A stretch of 52,351 bases of DNA from Glutinoglossum americanum (GCA_020080175.1 JAGHQL010000184.1:1-52351); one strand, 5' to 3'. Shown: positions 1 to 11,322, counted from the stretch's first letter. The notes: generated by a model not told the origin, from the sequence alone. A program made the numbers and translations.

Positions 1-949
1 TGTGTTTTCCTGGACCGGGATGGGGTACTTCCTCTACATTCTTGTATACACCTATACATCTCTCTACCACACAGACAGACACACACACACACGCACACAC
101 ACCTCTTTTTTCTTCTTGTAAAACTTTTTCCCCGAACAAATCACACACATACATGGGGAACCGTTAGAGGGGGGTTCTTTCGTCATCAAAGGAAAGAAGA
201 GAAAGAAAAAAGAAAAAGAATAGCAGATTTGCGTGATGGGGGAAATAGGGATGCGCGGGTTCTTGTTCTTTTTTTTTTTTGTTTTATTATAGAGAGAAGG
301 TGCTTAGCTAATGTCTATAATGTAAATGTGTTTCCTCCTGCTGATCCTCTTCCCTTGAGGAGTTTCGTGTGTGCGTGTGGAGCGTGCTGTCTACTGCTAT
401 GTGCCCCCCCCTACCGCGGACCATGCCTCCGTTCGGGCGACATCGAAAATAATTTACCTGTAATTACCCGAACACCTTACCCTATAGATACCACACATAG
501 AGTTTACCGGAATACCATAAAAGCCAGCATGGACATTACACCCTGTAACCCCAAGAAACTACCAAAAATTCGTTGTAGAGTATATTTTTGGGAGGTTCTC
601 CCATGTTCACGGGCGCGCTCCCGTGGACCCTCGTAGGTTTTTCTTTTCACCGCCATAGGCTTAATTCGCCAATTAAAATAAGTGGATAAAAGAATGGGTA
701 GTTCGTAAAATTTTGTAATCGTGTTCCTATCTCCCTAGCCTAAGGCGATAAAGGGCAGTGTATATTTGTTATTACGCTAAAGTGGAGCGGGAAGTCGCTC
801 TTTTTTTTTTGGTTCAAGCCCTAGACCCCCGCCATTCCAATTTTCCCAAGTTCCCTTGTCCAAAGAACGCCATTCCAGTATCCCACGGAGGGTCGATAGT
901 GATAGAAGTACAGAGTACGGTGGCCAGTGGCATCGATTGCCAGCTAATA
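1..949. other. Intergenic, no gene seen; AC microsatellite
   Basis: This stretch lies downstream of the MTC6 stop codon. It holds an AC/CA microsatellite near 71-102, several T and A homopolymers and no open frame with coding character. The 135-codon and 65-codon frames here start on or run through low-complexity sequence and match no family I recognise. It probably contains the MTC6 3' UTR on its right edge. Confidence 0.6.
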
Positions 950-3043
950 TTATGATGGAACGCTATAAATAAGAACGAATAGTCTCGTTAGATCCAATCT
1001 GGCACAAAGGAACAAGGTGGAGCTGGAAGAAACATACCCCTCGTACTCCCACCCCCCCTCCACCCTTCGCCTCCGTCTCGAAACTCGACGATTAGCGTTG
1101 CACTTGACGAACATCGTCAACCCCGCCACGACAAAAATTATGATAGCCGCAATGACGGGCACGAGCACTGTGCGTCGCCTTTCCGTGTCAGTATCGTCAA
1201 AGTACGGGCACGTCGCGTTCGGACCACCAGTCACCCAGCATCCTTCCGTCTCCATGCTATTAAAGTCGATCCAAACTGCACCAGCGCGATCGGCATTCCC
1301 GCGATCGAGAAGCTTCTGCCAGAGATACGCGTTCTCAAGGCCGGTGCGTGGCACGGAGAAGGTGCTTCCGGGTGGGCAAGCTTGGTTGGCGAAGCTGTAG
1401 GTCGTGGTGTAGTCCGCGATCTGCCAGTCGTAGGGGCGGGAACCGATGCGGCAGGCCGCGTAGTAGTGTTGGCTGCAGTCATCTACTCTCCATCGGCCCG
1501 TGGCGGTTGGGTCTATGGCAGCGCAGCGGAAGAGAGAGGACGACGGACTGGAAGGGTCGGAGTGGGAGCTGTTCTGGGGTTGATCAGGTTCCCAGGACCA
1601 GGTTGAACGGTAGGAGAAGTCAAGATACCGTGTGGGATCCTGGAAGGCGGTGGAGCCGAGTATAGTCGTGTTGAGGGCTGGAGAGATTCCACATGATACG
1701 AGGCTTGTAGCCAGGTTGAGAACTGAATCCAACTCTTCTGTTGTTGAGTACGGGCCCTCAAGAGCCCTGGAAATAGCCCAGGAGGAATTCGTTTTCGCAA
1801 GTTCCGTGGTGTTGGGATTGAAAACGCAGCCACCGGTTATTCTCCCAGAACTTACAGAACTGACGCCTCTTTCATCTTCAAGCTCACCTCGCGGGAAGAT
1901 GGTCCCTTCGTCCCCCGTGAAGTTGTAACGGCTCATTTGCGGATCCACCGAACCCCAACCAACAAGCAGCCTCCTTCCATGGGAAAACTCTATGTGTGCT
2001 TCATTCGGCCATCCGTCTAGAGTTGAATGGATATCTCCAGGTAGGATTTGTACCGCGAAATAGTGACTATCGAGGGAGTCAGTCTTGTACCAGGACTGAT
2101 TTAGGTCCTGTCGCTCGGCTCGAAGTAATGTGGGCGTGTACATGTATGGTGATAGGTCCTTCCCAAAGATAGTACCTAGCAAATTTGTGAACAGGGGGAG
2201 AGATTTTGGCTGTGGTGCGGGACGTGAGGCTGAGGACGTCGACGCTGCCGCATGCATATTAATAATTACATAAAGTAGGTGGGCATCGAGCGTGTTTTCT
2301 GTTTGTTGAATATAATCCAACAGTAAGGAAGTAAATATTGAAACATTAATGCTTGAGTTGCAGACATAGGGTCCTAACTCTAGAGGTGGGGCGCTAGAGG
2401 AAGGTGTAACAGAGGCGGTGGATGGCAGGGCTGACGAGAGATTTAGTGGGCCAGATGATGATAGTTGTCCAATCAACGACGAAGATATAGAGGAGCCAAG
2501 TCTGGCCCGCTCTTTGATGGAGGCGTCTGGAGAGGATGTTGAACCTGCCATCGACGAGCGGGAGGTTTCCGATGTTGTAATAAAAGAAATAGAGGAGAGA
2601 GATATCGACGTTGAGTTGGAAACAAGCGAACCATCTAGCCCTGGAGTTGGAGAAGAAACAGCGGTGCTTGTCCCAGGAGGAATCGAGACGGGACAAAAAC
2701 TCCATACTTCGCGGCCTTCGTCCCAGTATAGATCAAGCACCAGTCTTCGGAAACCCGCCGATAGGAGATTTGAGATACACTTCTCTGCGTCGCCATCTTC
2801 GTATCTCTGATGGCCGAAGCAGGCCGCAGATAGAGACACTCCCGGGTGAGTGACAAAATTGATAGGGATGTGTAGAGAAATGTCACGCTGGGACTATGTG
2901 ATGTTTGAATTCGAGTCAGCATTGGATACTTTATTGAAATAAGATGGGGTGGTAGGAATATCATAACGGCACCTCACCAGATAAACACTTGTCCATGGCG
3001 GGGTGGGTACCGCCTGTGGACTTGGATTGTAGCTCGCAGACAT
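950..3043 (-). CDS. MTC6: Maintenance of telomere capping protein 6 (MTC6 family)
   Basis: Three exons: 3043-2978, 2893-1038 and 962-950, giving 644 aa. The first intron (84 bp) joins a 22-residue N-terminus to SQRDISLHIPINFVTHPG, the conserved opening of fungal MTC6. The second (75 bp) restores the family C-terminus WEYEGVPS; without it the frame runs into an unrelated tail. Visible parts are the conserved block around residues 23-85 (ACFGHQRYEDGDAEKCI), a Ser-rich linker, many N-glycosylation sequons, a Cys-containing lectin-like region (about 480-590) and one transmembrane helix near 597-620 followed by an Arg-rich cytosolic tail. This fits a type I membrane glycoprotein. The yeast gene was named from a genetic link to telomere capping; its biochemical role is unknown. 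I see no signal peptide in the predicted N-terminus, so a further 5' exon is possible. Head-to-head with SEC62. Confidence 0.88.
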
Positions 3044-3570
3044 TGATTGGCTGGGTTGATTGACGATTGTTTACGAAACGCACAATTGCTGCCAGGGCCA
3101 ACGAGGATTTTCTACTGTTCTCTCGGGACCATCCCAAATGATTGTTCGGAGCATCATTGTCTGGTTGGGGAGTGAGCAACTGCGACCATTGATGTTCTAG
3201 ATTGGGAGTGAGCGGGGAGATAGCGGAGGGTGGAGATTATGATGAACGATCGGTGGTGTTATCCGATGTCGCCCTCTGTAGCTCCGCGCGTCGTATCAAC
3301 CGTGTCGGAAGAGTGTCGAATGAACGATGGGCGATGGGCGATGAAGAATAATGTTGATGGATATGAAGCCTTGAGGCTCAGCTCGCTTCGGGATGTAGAC
3401 GATCCACCGCATCCGGTATGGGACGTTCCATCAACCCCTGTCGATATTGTCTGTCGTGGCCTCTTTGAACAACCACTACGGCCACTCGCCAGAAACATTT
3501 TCGCTGACCACCAACACCTCACCACAACACATCACCTCCTCCTTCTTACCGTAACCTCCACCATCTCACA
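3044..3570. promoter_or_regulatory. Shared upstream region of MTC6 and SEC62
   Basis: A 527-bp spacer between two genes read away from each other, so it must carry both promoters and 5' UTRs. The 40 bp before the SEC62 start are pyrimidine-rich with CACC and CAACAC runs, a common fungal pre-ATG context. I see no convincing TATA box. Open frames here are short and lack family similarity. A missing first exon of MTC6 could lie here. Confidence 0.5.
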
Positions 3571-4812
3571 ATGTCGCAGACACAGCAGCAGCAGAGAATG
3601 CCTCAGCGGCCTCTAACCCCTCAGCAAGCCCAGCAATGGCTTGCTGCCGAAGCAGCGAAACACAACCTGAGCGTTGAGCAATTTCAGCTTGTCCTCCGCG
3701 CCCAGGCGGAGCGACAAGCCCAGCAACAGAAATCCGGGCAGCAAGCTCACACCCAACAGCAGCAGCAACAGCAACAGCAACAGTTACAGCAACAGATGCA
3801 GATGCAGCAGCAGCAACAGCAAACTCCCGTAAACCCCGGCGCACCAAACCCACAGGCCGTTGCGCTCGCGAAATGGCTTCGCAGCCAGGAGCTAAAGCCC
3901 AGGACATGCATCCTCAACGGACAACGAAAGGACATGTTCAAAGGTTCGTTTTTAACAACTCACATTTGATTTCTCACCCAAAAAAAAAAGAAAAGAAAAG
4001 AAGTCTAACAACACTCCAGTAAAACGTGCCCTCCGCGCCCTTCAGTCCCCCGCCTACGCCGCCGCCTCCGCCAAAAAACCCACCCTCCTCCCCCCAGTCA
4101 CCAACCGCGAAACAGCCGAAAACGTATTCAAACTCCTCCCGCTCTCCCTCCTCGCCCTCCGCGTCTCCAAGATCGACCCCCACGAGGGCCACAATCACGC
4201 GCCCTCCAAGAAGACGAAACGCACCAAGGGCCTCTGGACCGTCACGATCGAGCAGCAGCAGGAGGTGCGCGATGACTTGCATTTCGTGTGGATCTACGAG
4301 GGCCCACAGATCAAGCAGAAGCTGTACGCTGCCGGTGCGCTTCTAGTCATCATGGCCGTCGTCATGTTCCCGCTCTGGCCTATCAAGATGAGACTTGGGG
4401 TCTGGTACCTCAGCATGGGCATGCTAGGCCTCATTGGGCTGTTCTTCGCCATGTCGATCTTCAGACTAATACTCTTCTGCGTCACCATGTTTGCGGTCCC
4501 GCCCGGACTGTGGCTCTATCCCAACCTGTTCGAGGACGTCGGGTTCTTCGACAGCTTCAGGCCGCTGTGGGGTTGGCAGGAGGTGAGCTACCTCCCCACC
4601 CGCAATCCTTTAGCATCAGACTAATCGTTCCCGTTCTATAGGACAAGAAAAGCAAGAAGAAGAAGAAGGCCAAGACCGGCGATGCCGCCGAATCGGGCAA
4701 GAAGTTCTCCCAGCCCGCCAATGCGTCTACGACCTCGGCGATGTCCACCCCCTCACCGATGCAGCGACGAGACATCCACCCGCGCGTGGAGGAAGTCTTT
4801 GACGAAGACTGA
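3571..4812 (+). CDS. SEC62: ER protein translocation subunit Sec62
   Basis: Three exons: 3571-3943, 4020-4582 and 4642-4812, giving 368 aa. Introns are 76 and 59 bp, and both joins keep frame (KDMFK/VKRAL and WGWQE/DKKSK). Sec62 is a membrane subunit of the Sec62/63 complex that drives post-translational import into the ER through Sec61. The sequence shows a cytosolic N-terminus with a Gln-rich insert (residues 51-84), the conserved segment LAKWLRSQELKPR, the Sec62 core (GLWTVTIEQQQEVRDD), two closely spaced membrane helices from about residue 216 to 285, and a C-terminus with a Lys cluster (KKSKKKKKAK) and an acidic end (EEVFDED). The Gln-rich insert is unusual; most of it is CAG/CAA repeat. 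The start ATG is the first in frame after a pyrimidine-rich leader. Confidence 0.95.
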
Positions 4813-6027
4813 TCCACTCCCTCCCGTTCCCGATCAACGTCCATTGTCCCACTCCAGCGATTATACTTCATTCTCGGCATCACGTCATCGCCAGCACCCC
4901 TTCCTTACTTCCCCGGGATTTTTTTCTTCCTCGTCGATCTCTCCTCATAGGGCTTTTCCGTGCTTACGTTATCCCTCTTTTTTATTTTATTTTTTTTTTC
5001 TCTCACTTGAACGCATACATGCTTTTTCTCCCGTCTACGTCTTCTCGGGGCTGGGGTTATCCTAGGAAGAAAAAAAACGATTAAGATTTCGGGCATGCTT
5101 TTTGAGCTTCCTTTTTTTTTTTTTTTCGGTCCATCCCAAACGTTTGTAATTTTAGCTGCATAATTTTTTATTTTTGGTTTTTATTTTTCTTTTTTTTTTT
5201 CGGCCTGTTTGTTAGAAGAGATGCCATCTTTGACGATCCTACAATGACGGCCGATAGTACGTGAGAAAAATGTCGTCGTCGCGATCATTGGTTTTTGCCA
5301 ATACGCGTATGTGCTGTAAAAAGTACCTGCGATGACGTTCCGGCCCGTATTTGTCCCACCGGAGTCGAAGCGCTACGTATGACGACCACAAGCCCCTCAC
5401 AAAAAATCATCGTGCACCGTATCCGGGTTCGCAGACCCATAGGAGCGCGCTGTACCACCGCCCTACATAGCATATGCCAGTTGCCGCGTTCGGAACCAAA
5501 CGACGACGTGTCATTGCATCCACACTTTCCATTCATTATCCAATCCAGTCGGACTAACCTACATAAGACACTAAGGCAACATCCTATTCTAGCAAACCAA
5601 CCACCACCGCCACCACCACCACCACCATCACCATCGTCGATTATTGTTCTTTCGTTCGTGAGATGTTACATGGTAGTGCTACACGTTGGGTAGTTGTACA
5701 AAAAAAAACATTTAGAGAAAAAAAAAATATATGAAAATGTAAGGGCAAGAAACTAAGGGGAGGGAGAAGGGAAAGTTTTGTTCATCTCAGGGAAGAGCCG
5801 CTGGCTGCATAAGTATGTGGAACTCCGATGAAATGAAAGGGGTTGACCGCCCTACGGCAAAAATCCGCTTGCCTGCCTGCCTCCTACAAAGGAGAGTGGT
5901 GGATCAAAAAAACATCATCGTAAACCCAGAAGAAATTTAGAACCTATGCCTGTCGATAGTAGTTATACATCCCGATTACTCATTTACCCGTCCTAAAATC
6001 CTCCCGCCCCGTGATTAAAGAACGCTG
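4813..6027. other. Convergent 3' spacer, SEC62 and PH-domain gene
   Basis: A gap of 1.2 kb between two genes that end toward each other. It contains T-rich tracts (4980-5000, 5110-5130, 5190-5202), suitable for 3' UTRs, and a CCACCACC-type trinucleotide run near 5600-5630. Open frames of 83-132 codons are made mainly of simple sequence. I see no gene. Confidence 0.6.
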
Positions 6028-8598
6028 CTATACCCACGCCCCCTCCCTAACGATACCAGCTCTCATCGCACAAAAACTGTGCCTAGCCCCTAGCTTTCTC
6101 ACTTCGCCCCCCTCCCCCCCTGGTGCTATGACCAGGCCGCCTCCTTCCTTCGCTACCCCCTGGACATTCAGGTACACACTCTCACCACTCGGTAAAGGTG
6201 GTGGAGCAGGCAGCGGACAGTTTGGTGGTGGCATGGGAGGCGGAGGGAGAGAGAGGAGGGGCATGGACTTGCGATTGTGGATAATGGCGCGAGAAGAGGA
6301 TCGGGGCGGCAGGTTCTCATGCGAGGCCGTACTGGTCCCTGAGCTGGGCGCCGTTTCAATATTATGAGAGTATGTAGCATGGTCGTGGGGCTGAACTTGA
6401 AGGGAGGCGGGGCGGCGCGACTTTTTAGGGTTAGCGGTCGCAGGACGTTGCGGGTTAGTGAAGGAGGGAGACGGGGTAACCGGCGATGTCGGTGCTGAAG
6501 ACCCAAGTAACAACAAGGGATGCAAAGAGTGATATCGATCTGGAGAAGTGTCGGAGGATGTGGATGGGCGGGAAGCCCCAGGCACGGATTGCCTATGGAT
6601 CTGTACGTCGAAAGGCGCTCTTGATGCTGACTGTGAGAATTCGCGGGTGGTAATAGCGCTGTGGGCGATAGTATTGCGATTTGGCGTCTTTCGGGATGTC
6701 CAATCGGTTGCAGACTGTAAACTGCCAACGGTCGAGACTGGGCGCATGGAAGACGACGACGAGCGTTTCTTTACTAGCTTTGGTTGTGACGAGAGTGTTT
6801 CAGAGTCCTCGGTCTGTTTCGCGATGGGAACCGGGGGAACATCCGCAACGCGTGGAACCAAAGAGTACCGGATGGGAGTGTTATAGTTCGGCACGCTGAA
6901 GTTAGGTGTAGACGGCGAGGGTGATGGTGCCTTGAAGCCGCGCTCGTAAGTAGACTGCCACAACGGTAATTTCGGCATGGAATTCGGCTCCCCCGACGGG
7001 CTACGCACGCTCGGAGAGGTGTTTGTGGATCTCCGCCGGTCTGTTGGCGGCGGCGAGAATTTTGTATTTATTGCGCTTGGGTGGGTGTTGCGGGAATGGC
7101 GTTTAGCGCTAGAAGCCCTCTCCTTACTCGAGAGCTCATCCGGTGACGTGTCTCTGGAGGTCAGAGTTCTTGTACCGGTTGAGAGGTAAGACAGCCGGGA
7201 CTCGCGAAGGCGATCGAGCTGACTCTGGTCATAAGAAGCTGCTGTTGTCGAGACCGAAGGCGCTTCCATTGAAGGCCTGATGGACGAGCGGCGCCTAGCC
7301 GATGTTTGGTCGCTCCCGGTCCGTCCCCGCCTATTCTCAGCTTCCTCAGGGAATCCTGGAGACACATCCCTTTGGATTCGAAATTGAGATATTTGATTTG
7401 GGTCCCTCGTGATGAGGTATCTTCTGCTCGGCCTTTCCCTCAGCTGATGTTCCCCGGGGCTGGTCTTTGATCCAGTCATCCCAGCCTCCGGTTTGTGCCT
7501 TGTACCACCCAAGAGCTCTATTTCCTGCCTCACCGCAAACATCCAGGAATGCAAGTCCTCCGGATTATCGAGAACCAAGAGGAAGTTCGATGTAGGCTTT
7601 CGAGACTCAGAGCTCCGAAACGACAATTTCGAGAAAAGCGACTTGGGCGGCTCCGCAGGGGGCTCTCCTTCGCGATCTACATCTTGGGAAATTTGAAGCA
7701 CCCAATGCTTCCCCGGTATAACGTCGCTTGCGAACGCGACGGAGTCCTTCCCTAGTTGCATGACCCTCTCCGGTAGTCTATCGAAAGATCCGTCGCCGGC
7801 ATATTGAAGGAGACAACCGGATGTCAAAAGCACGTAGACCTTATTTGTCCATTCCGCGTTCGCCATTGGGGATGAACCTTTCCGCCTGTGTTTCTTCCTC
7901 GCCTTCTCTTCTTTTTTGTTATTCAGCGAACCGAGCTCCACCATGTTTTGGAGTATGTCCTGTCCAAGACCGGACTTTAGACTCTGGCTATGACGCTTCA
8001 GGATCGTTTCCGGGGAGAGCGTCGAGGCGGATAGCGAAGCATGCTTGATGGCTTGGGGATAAGCTTGGAATAGAGGAGGGGCCTCCAAGTCCGAATTGGT
8101 CGCATGTCGAGGAGGTTTCGGTTTAGTCTTTTGTAGTTTGGCACCTAAATTCATACCTGATGACTTCGAGACCAAGGTTGGCGTCGCCGAGAGAGGCGTA
8201 GTAGAAATTGTGGGTGTGACGGGCCCACCCGACGTATCAATCGTCATTGTTGACCTTGCCGCCAAACTGGCAGAGTCTCTAGAGGGCGTCCCAGGAACAG
8301 GATAGGAGTGGTGACGCGCAGGGAGCGGTCCAGATTCTTTTGAATCTGTCGAAGCGTCCTTCATCTTTTTGGTGGTTGATCGCGCGAAACGAGCCATGAT
8401 TCCGCCCTTTGGTTGTTGCTGCTTCGCGTCGGCCGTCATCTTCAGCGGCCGACGCCCACCCAATGTCTCGTCGTACTCATACATAATATGGGCAGGATCC
8501 GGTGGTCGGGAACGGCGACTTGAAGTAAACGGAGCGCGTAGAGAAGGCCTTGTTTTGCCAAGGGAATTCCCGGCATGACTATCGAAGCCAGGCATCAT
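6028..8598 (-). CDS. PH-domain protein, Ser/Pro-rich, function unknown
   Basis: An intronless 856-aa frame starting at ATG ATG (8598). Residues about 249-365 look like a pleckstrin-homology domain: it opens with EWTNKVYVLLTSGCLLQY, has the strand pattern of the fold and ends with the typical amphipathic C-terminal helix containing the invariant Trp (EDLHSWMFAVRQEIELL). A basic patch (KARKKHRRK, about 232-240) just before it could help bind acidic lipids. The rest is low-complexity, with Ser/Thr/Pro-rich arms and a proline cluster near the C-terminus (LPPPPMPPPNCPLPAPPPLP) that could bind SH3 or profilin-type partners. Long fungal proteins with one internal PH domain and disordered arms are common and mostly unstudied. 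A membrane-binding scaffold is an inference. The protein matches no named yeast gene that I can recognise. Confidence 0.8.
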   Translation of the reverse strand: MMPGFDSHAGNSLGKTRPSLRAPFTSSRRSRPPDPAHIMYEYDETLGGRRPLKMTADAKQQQPKGGIMARFARSTTKKMKDASTDSKESGPLPARHHSYPVPGTPSRDSASLAARSTMTIDTSGGPVTPTISTTPLSATPTLVSKSSGMNLGAKLQKTKPKPPRHATNSDLEAPPLFQAYPQAIKHASLSASTLSPETILKRHSQSLKSGLGQDILQNMVELGSLNNKKEEKARKKHRRKGSSPMANAEWTNKVYVLLTSGCLLQYAGDGSFDRLPERVMQLGKDSVAFASDVIPGKHWVLQISQDVDREGEPPAEPPKSLFSKLSFRSSESRKPTSNFLLVLDNPEDLHSWMFAVRQEIELLGGTRHKPEAGMTGSKTSPGEHQLRERPSRRYLITRDPNQISQFRIQRDVSPGFPEEAENRRGRTGSDQTSARRRSSIRPSMEAPSVSTTAASYDQSQLDRLRESRLSYLSTGTRTLTSRDTSPDELSSKERASSAKRHSRNTHPSAINTKFSPPPTDRRRSTNTSPSVRSPSGEPNSMPKLPLWQSTYERGFKAPSPSPSTPNFSVPNYNTPIRYSLVPRVADVPPVPIAKQTEDSETLSSQPKLVKKRSSSSSMRPVSTVGSLQSATDWTSRKTPNRNTIAHSAITTREFSQSASRAPFDVQIHRQSVPGASRPSTSSDTSPDRYHSLHPLLLLGSSAPTSPVTPSPSFTNPQRPATANPKKSRRPASLQVQPHDHATYSHNIETAPSSGTSTASHENLPPRSSSRAIIHNRKSMPLLSLPPPPMPPPNCPLPAPPPLPSGESVYLNVQGVAKEGGGLVIAPGGEGGEVRKLGARHSFCAMRAGIVREGAWV

Positions 8599-9410
8599 TC
8601 AAAGGAAAGCGAGCTCAGCTGCTGCAGCGTGGGTCCCCGGGCGCCAATTTGCCCTATATAGAACCAAGAAGAAAAAAAAGCACTATTTAATCAACCGTCG
8701 TTAGGGAACAAGGGGACCCCCAAACACGGGCAGATAGTGGCCCAGGAATATATAGTATATTGCCCCAATGTGTAATGCAGTGGTGAGCGAGTGCTATACA
8801 GGATCCCGGCAGAGCCAAAAGTAGATGGTGGAGAGCCGAGAGATGGCCACGAACGAGGCGTGCTACATGCAACGGCGCGCGACCGAAGGCCTCTTCTTAG
8901 CACGAGCGATATGCAAGCCCGCATGCGATGTGGGAAAAAATAGTGATTGGACCGAGGAACGAAGGAATCCGAATCTCCGCTGTTGGATCAGCCAAAAGAA
9001 ATTGGGGTTTAAAGGTTAAAGCGAGCGTTGGATAAGAGCGAGCAGCAACGAAAGACCCAGAGACGACAAGCCCGGGAGGCACCCGGAGGTACTTAGCTTG
9101 TCGAAAGCTATCAGATGGCCAGCGTTCGGCAGAGTCGTGGCATGAGCAGCGATAGTGCCCACCCGTGCGCGAGCAAAGATTAGTCGAGTCTGGGCTGTAG
9201 AGAGCGGAGAGGCCCGATCGAGCGGTTAAGGAAATCACGGAGTCGGGGGGGGGGGGTGTGTGGTGGTGGAGTCAGGCGACAACGGAGCAGAAGGCTTGGA
9301 AGTGAGGGGGCTGGAATGAGCGTGAAAAGATGGTGGAAGATGGGAAGGGATGGACCTGGGAGCCTCGCAGAAACACAAGCTTCGATCCTTGCTGTGCAAC
9401 AGAAGGTGCG

Positions 9411-9445
9411 TGAGCGTGAGCGTGGATGAGCGTGGATGAGCGTGG
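9411..9445. repeat. Short tandem repeat, GATGAGCGTG unit
   Basis: About three copies of a 10-bp unit (GATGAGCGTG) preceded by a related 6-bp form (TGAGCG). Non-coding, in the promoter spacer. Confidence 0.85.
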
Positions 9446-9930
9446 AGAAAGAATTATGGAGTTATGCGTCCAGGAGGCCGAAGGCCGAACCCAGCAAGTA
9501 AGTTTAAACATAGCAGCGAGAGCTCGGTGGGCGGGCCAATGCGAACACGCAGAGGGAGGAGCAGGAGAGGGAGAGTGGGAGACGGCGATGGATGGGCGGA
9601 TGGGGATGGGTGGGCCAAGCGAGCCGAACTTGGTTCCTGCATTAGTCTCGCTTGGTCGGAGAAAAAATACGGATGCACGAATGCACGAATGCACGCAGCA
9701 TAGAGGAGAAGAAGAGGAAGAGGAAGAAGAAGAAGAAAAAGGAAAAAGAAGCAACGCAGCACAGAGCACAAGTATATACCCACTCTACGGAGCAAGGTCG
9801 CATACGACATGCCCGCAGAGTCGCAGAGCGAGGACCTTCCGCCCACGGTGATCGATGGCTTGGAGCGCGCAAACCGACCAGCGCATGTCTGCATTACAAC
9901 CCTATCACTACGACCCTATAGCTCTCTCTA

Positions 9931-9959
9931 CCACCACCACCACCACCACCACCACCACC
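9931..9959. repeat. (CCA)n microsatellite
   Basis: About ten uninterrupted CCA/CAC triplets. No supported gene covers it. Confidence 0.9.
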
Positions 9960-10844
9960 TCCGTGCAGGGCGAGCAACGGTCGCTTCGGTGGGATGTCCC
10001 CTCGCGTGTTGCGGGGAGTACTCCGCATGTTCACGAGGCGCTTCTGGCTACCAAGCCCGGGCCCAGGCCCAAGCCCATACCAGCTACACGCATGCACTCG
10101 TCTCTACCTCAAACGCTGGACGGATAAGGGGATGGCCAAATTCTGCAGTCGGAGTATTTTAGTTTTCTTTTTTTTTTTCGAAACGGGAGCGTCGCCGTTT
10201 TGTCGGCGTTTTGGCCGTGATTCGGGACGTGCGGCCTCCGCGGGCTATCCTGGCGCCCTTATCACGTACAGAAGGGGGTTTTTTGGTTTTTGGGTTTTTT
10301 GTTGGCCAGGAGAGAGAGATTGGGACGCTCGCATCGGACTGGAGGGAGAAGGGGAAAAATAAAACATATAAAACTTGTGATGGTGGTGGCGCAGCGGTAG
10401 ATAGGCACGCACTAGTACGGCGTTAGAGCCGCCATTCCATGCGACGCGACGTTTTTCTTCTTCTCCCCTATTGTGCCATCCCCTCCCTTGCGACACCCGA
10501 AAAACAACCAGAAGCTCGCACGTTTAATTAAAGCAGCCGCCGCCGGCTTGGTCTTCTGGAGTGGCACAAATACGTACAAAGTACAAGTGCGATATTGTGC
10601 ACGCGTGGCTAAAGATGCGAGAGCTCTCTCCGTGACAACATCTCGACGGAGGAGACACGGTCTAATCTCGGGAGGGGGCTCCTCTCAGCCACCCACCAGA
10701 CGATGCCTACCGTGCAGACGATTAAATGTTTGGGAGGCGACTCTCTATGACTGCCATTACGACTGCGACTGGTTGGCAAAAGCGGCGCGAGGGCAGAGAC
10801 CCGTCCAATGCATCCGGAGAATGACTCCTCACCACACACCCCGT

Positions 10845-10892
10845 GGGTGTTCGGGGTGTTCGGGGTGTTTGCGGTGTTTACGGTGTTTACGG
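10845..10892. repeat. 9-bp minisatellite, GGTGTTCGG/GGTGTTTAC units
   Basis: Five imperfect copies of a 9-bp unit in a row that drift from TTCGG to TTTACGG. It lies about 450 bp before the start of the coiled-coil gene at 11323. Confidence 0.85.
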
Positions 10893-11004
10893 TCACATTG
10901 ACCCAAGGCTTAGCGTGGTTGCCTCCCCCGTGGTGGCCGTTCTGGGCTCTGGGTCGCTCTGGCTCTTACTCACTCCCTCCTCAACCTGCCTTGACCGCTT
11001 CTAG

Positions 11005-11035
11005 CGTGACCGTGACCGTGACCGTGACCGTGACC
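11005..11035. repeat. 6-bp tandem repeat, CGTGAC units
   Basis: Five near-perfect copies of CGTGAC, continuing into related CACGAC/CATGAC units. It lies about 300 bp upstream of the gene at 11323 and could fall in its promoter or 5' UTR. Confidence 0.88.
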
Positions 11036-11322
11036 ACGACCATGACGCCGACGCTCGTCACCCCATCAATCAGCTTCCTGCACCGTCCCACCTGTACATA
11101 GTTTCCATCGTAGTGAACGTAGTAGACCACCCCGGCATCGAACTTCTCTTCACTACATAATATACCATCCCCTCTCCCCATGTCCTCTCGCTACTTATAG
11201 GGACGGAAGAGACAGAAGAGACGGAGGCGGAGGTCGAGCGTTCATTCGCGTTTTACACGACCCTACATTCTTGTCTTGGCGACCACCGCTCTCCTCGGAT
11301 TCGCAGCGACGCGTTGGCTGGA

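Larger units (their letters stand above)
8599..11322. other. Long spacer with many minisatellites, no gene seen
   Basis: The longest gap in the gene-dense half (2.7 kb). It separates two genes read outward, so it holds their promoters. It is full of simple repeats, listed separately, plus purine runs (GAAGAGGAAGAGGAAGAAG near 9706-9750). Open frames up to 165 codons exist on both strands but consist of Ser, Leu, Glu or His runs from these repeats and match nothing. A long 5' UTR of the gene at 11323 is plausible. Confidence 0.55.

Noticed and set aside
229-636. 135-codon open frame on the plus strand
   Set aside because: It runs through T homopolymers and C-rich sequence, its start is not an ATG in good context and it shows no family features.
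1017-1400. Plus-strand frames antisense to MTC6 (127, 105 and 98 codons)
   Set aside because: They lie wholly inside the firm MTC6 exon and follow its codon pattern on the other strand.
4026-4346. Pro/Ser-rich frame overlapping SEC62
   Set aside because: It is a frame-shifted reading of SEC62 exon 2, whose own frame carries the conserved domain.
6168-6728. 186-codon minus frame inside the PH-domain gene
   Set aside because: It overlaps the long 856-aa frame in another phase and has no conserved feature.
9272-9894. Several 79-165 codon frames on both strands near 9.3-9.9 kb
   Set aside because: They consist of Ser, Leu or Glu runs from GAA/GAG repeats and have no splice partners.
10370-10440. 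Possible tRNA (GGTGGCGCAGCGGTAGA segment)
   Set aside because: It has an A-box-like start, but no matching B box (GGTTCRANNCC) and no acceptor stem could be formed.
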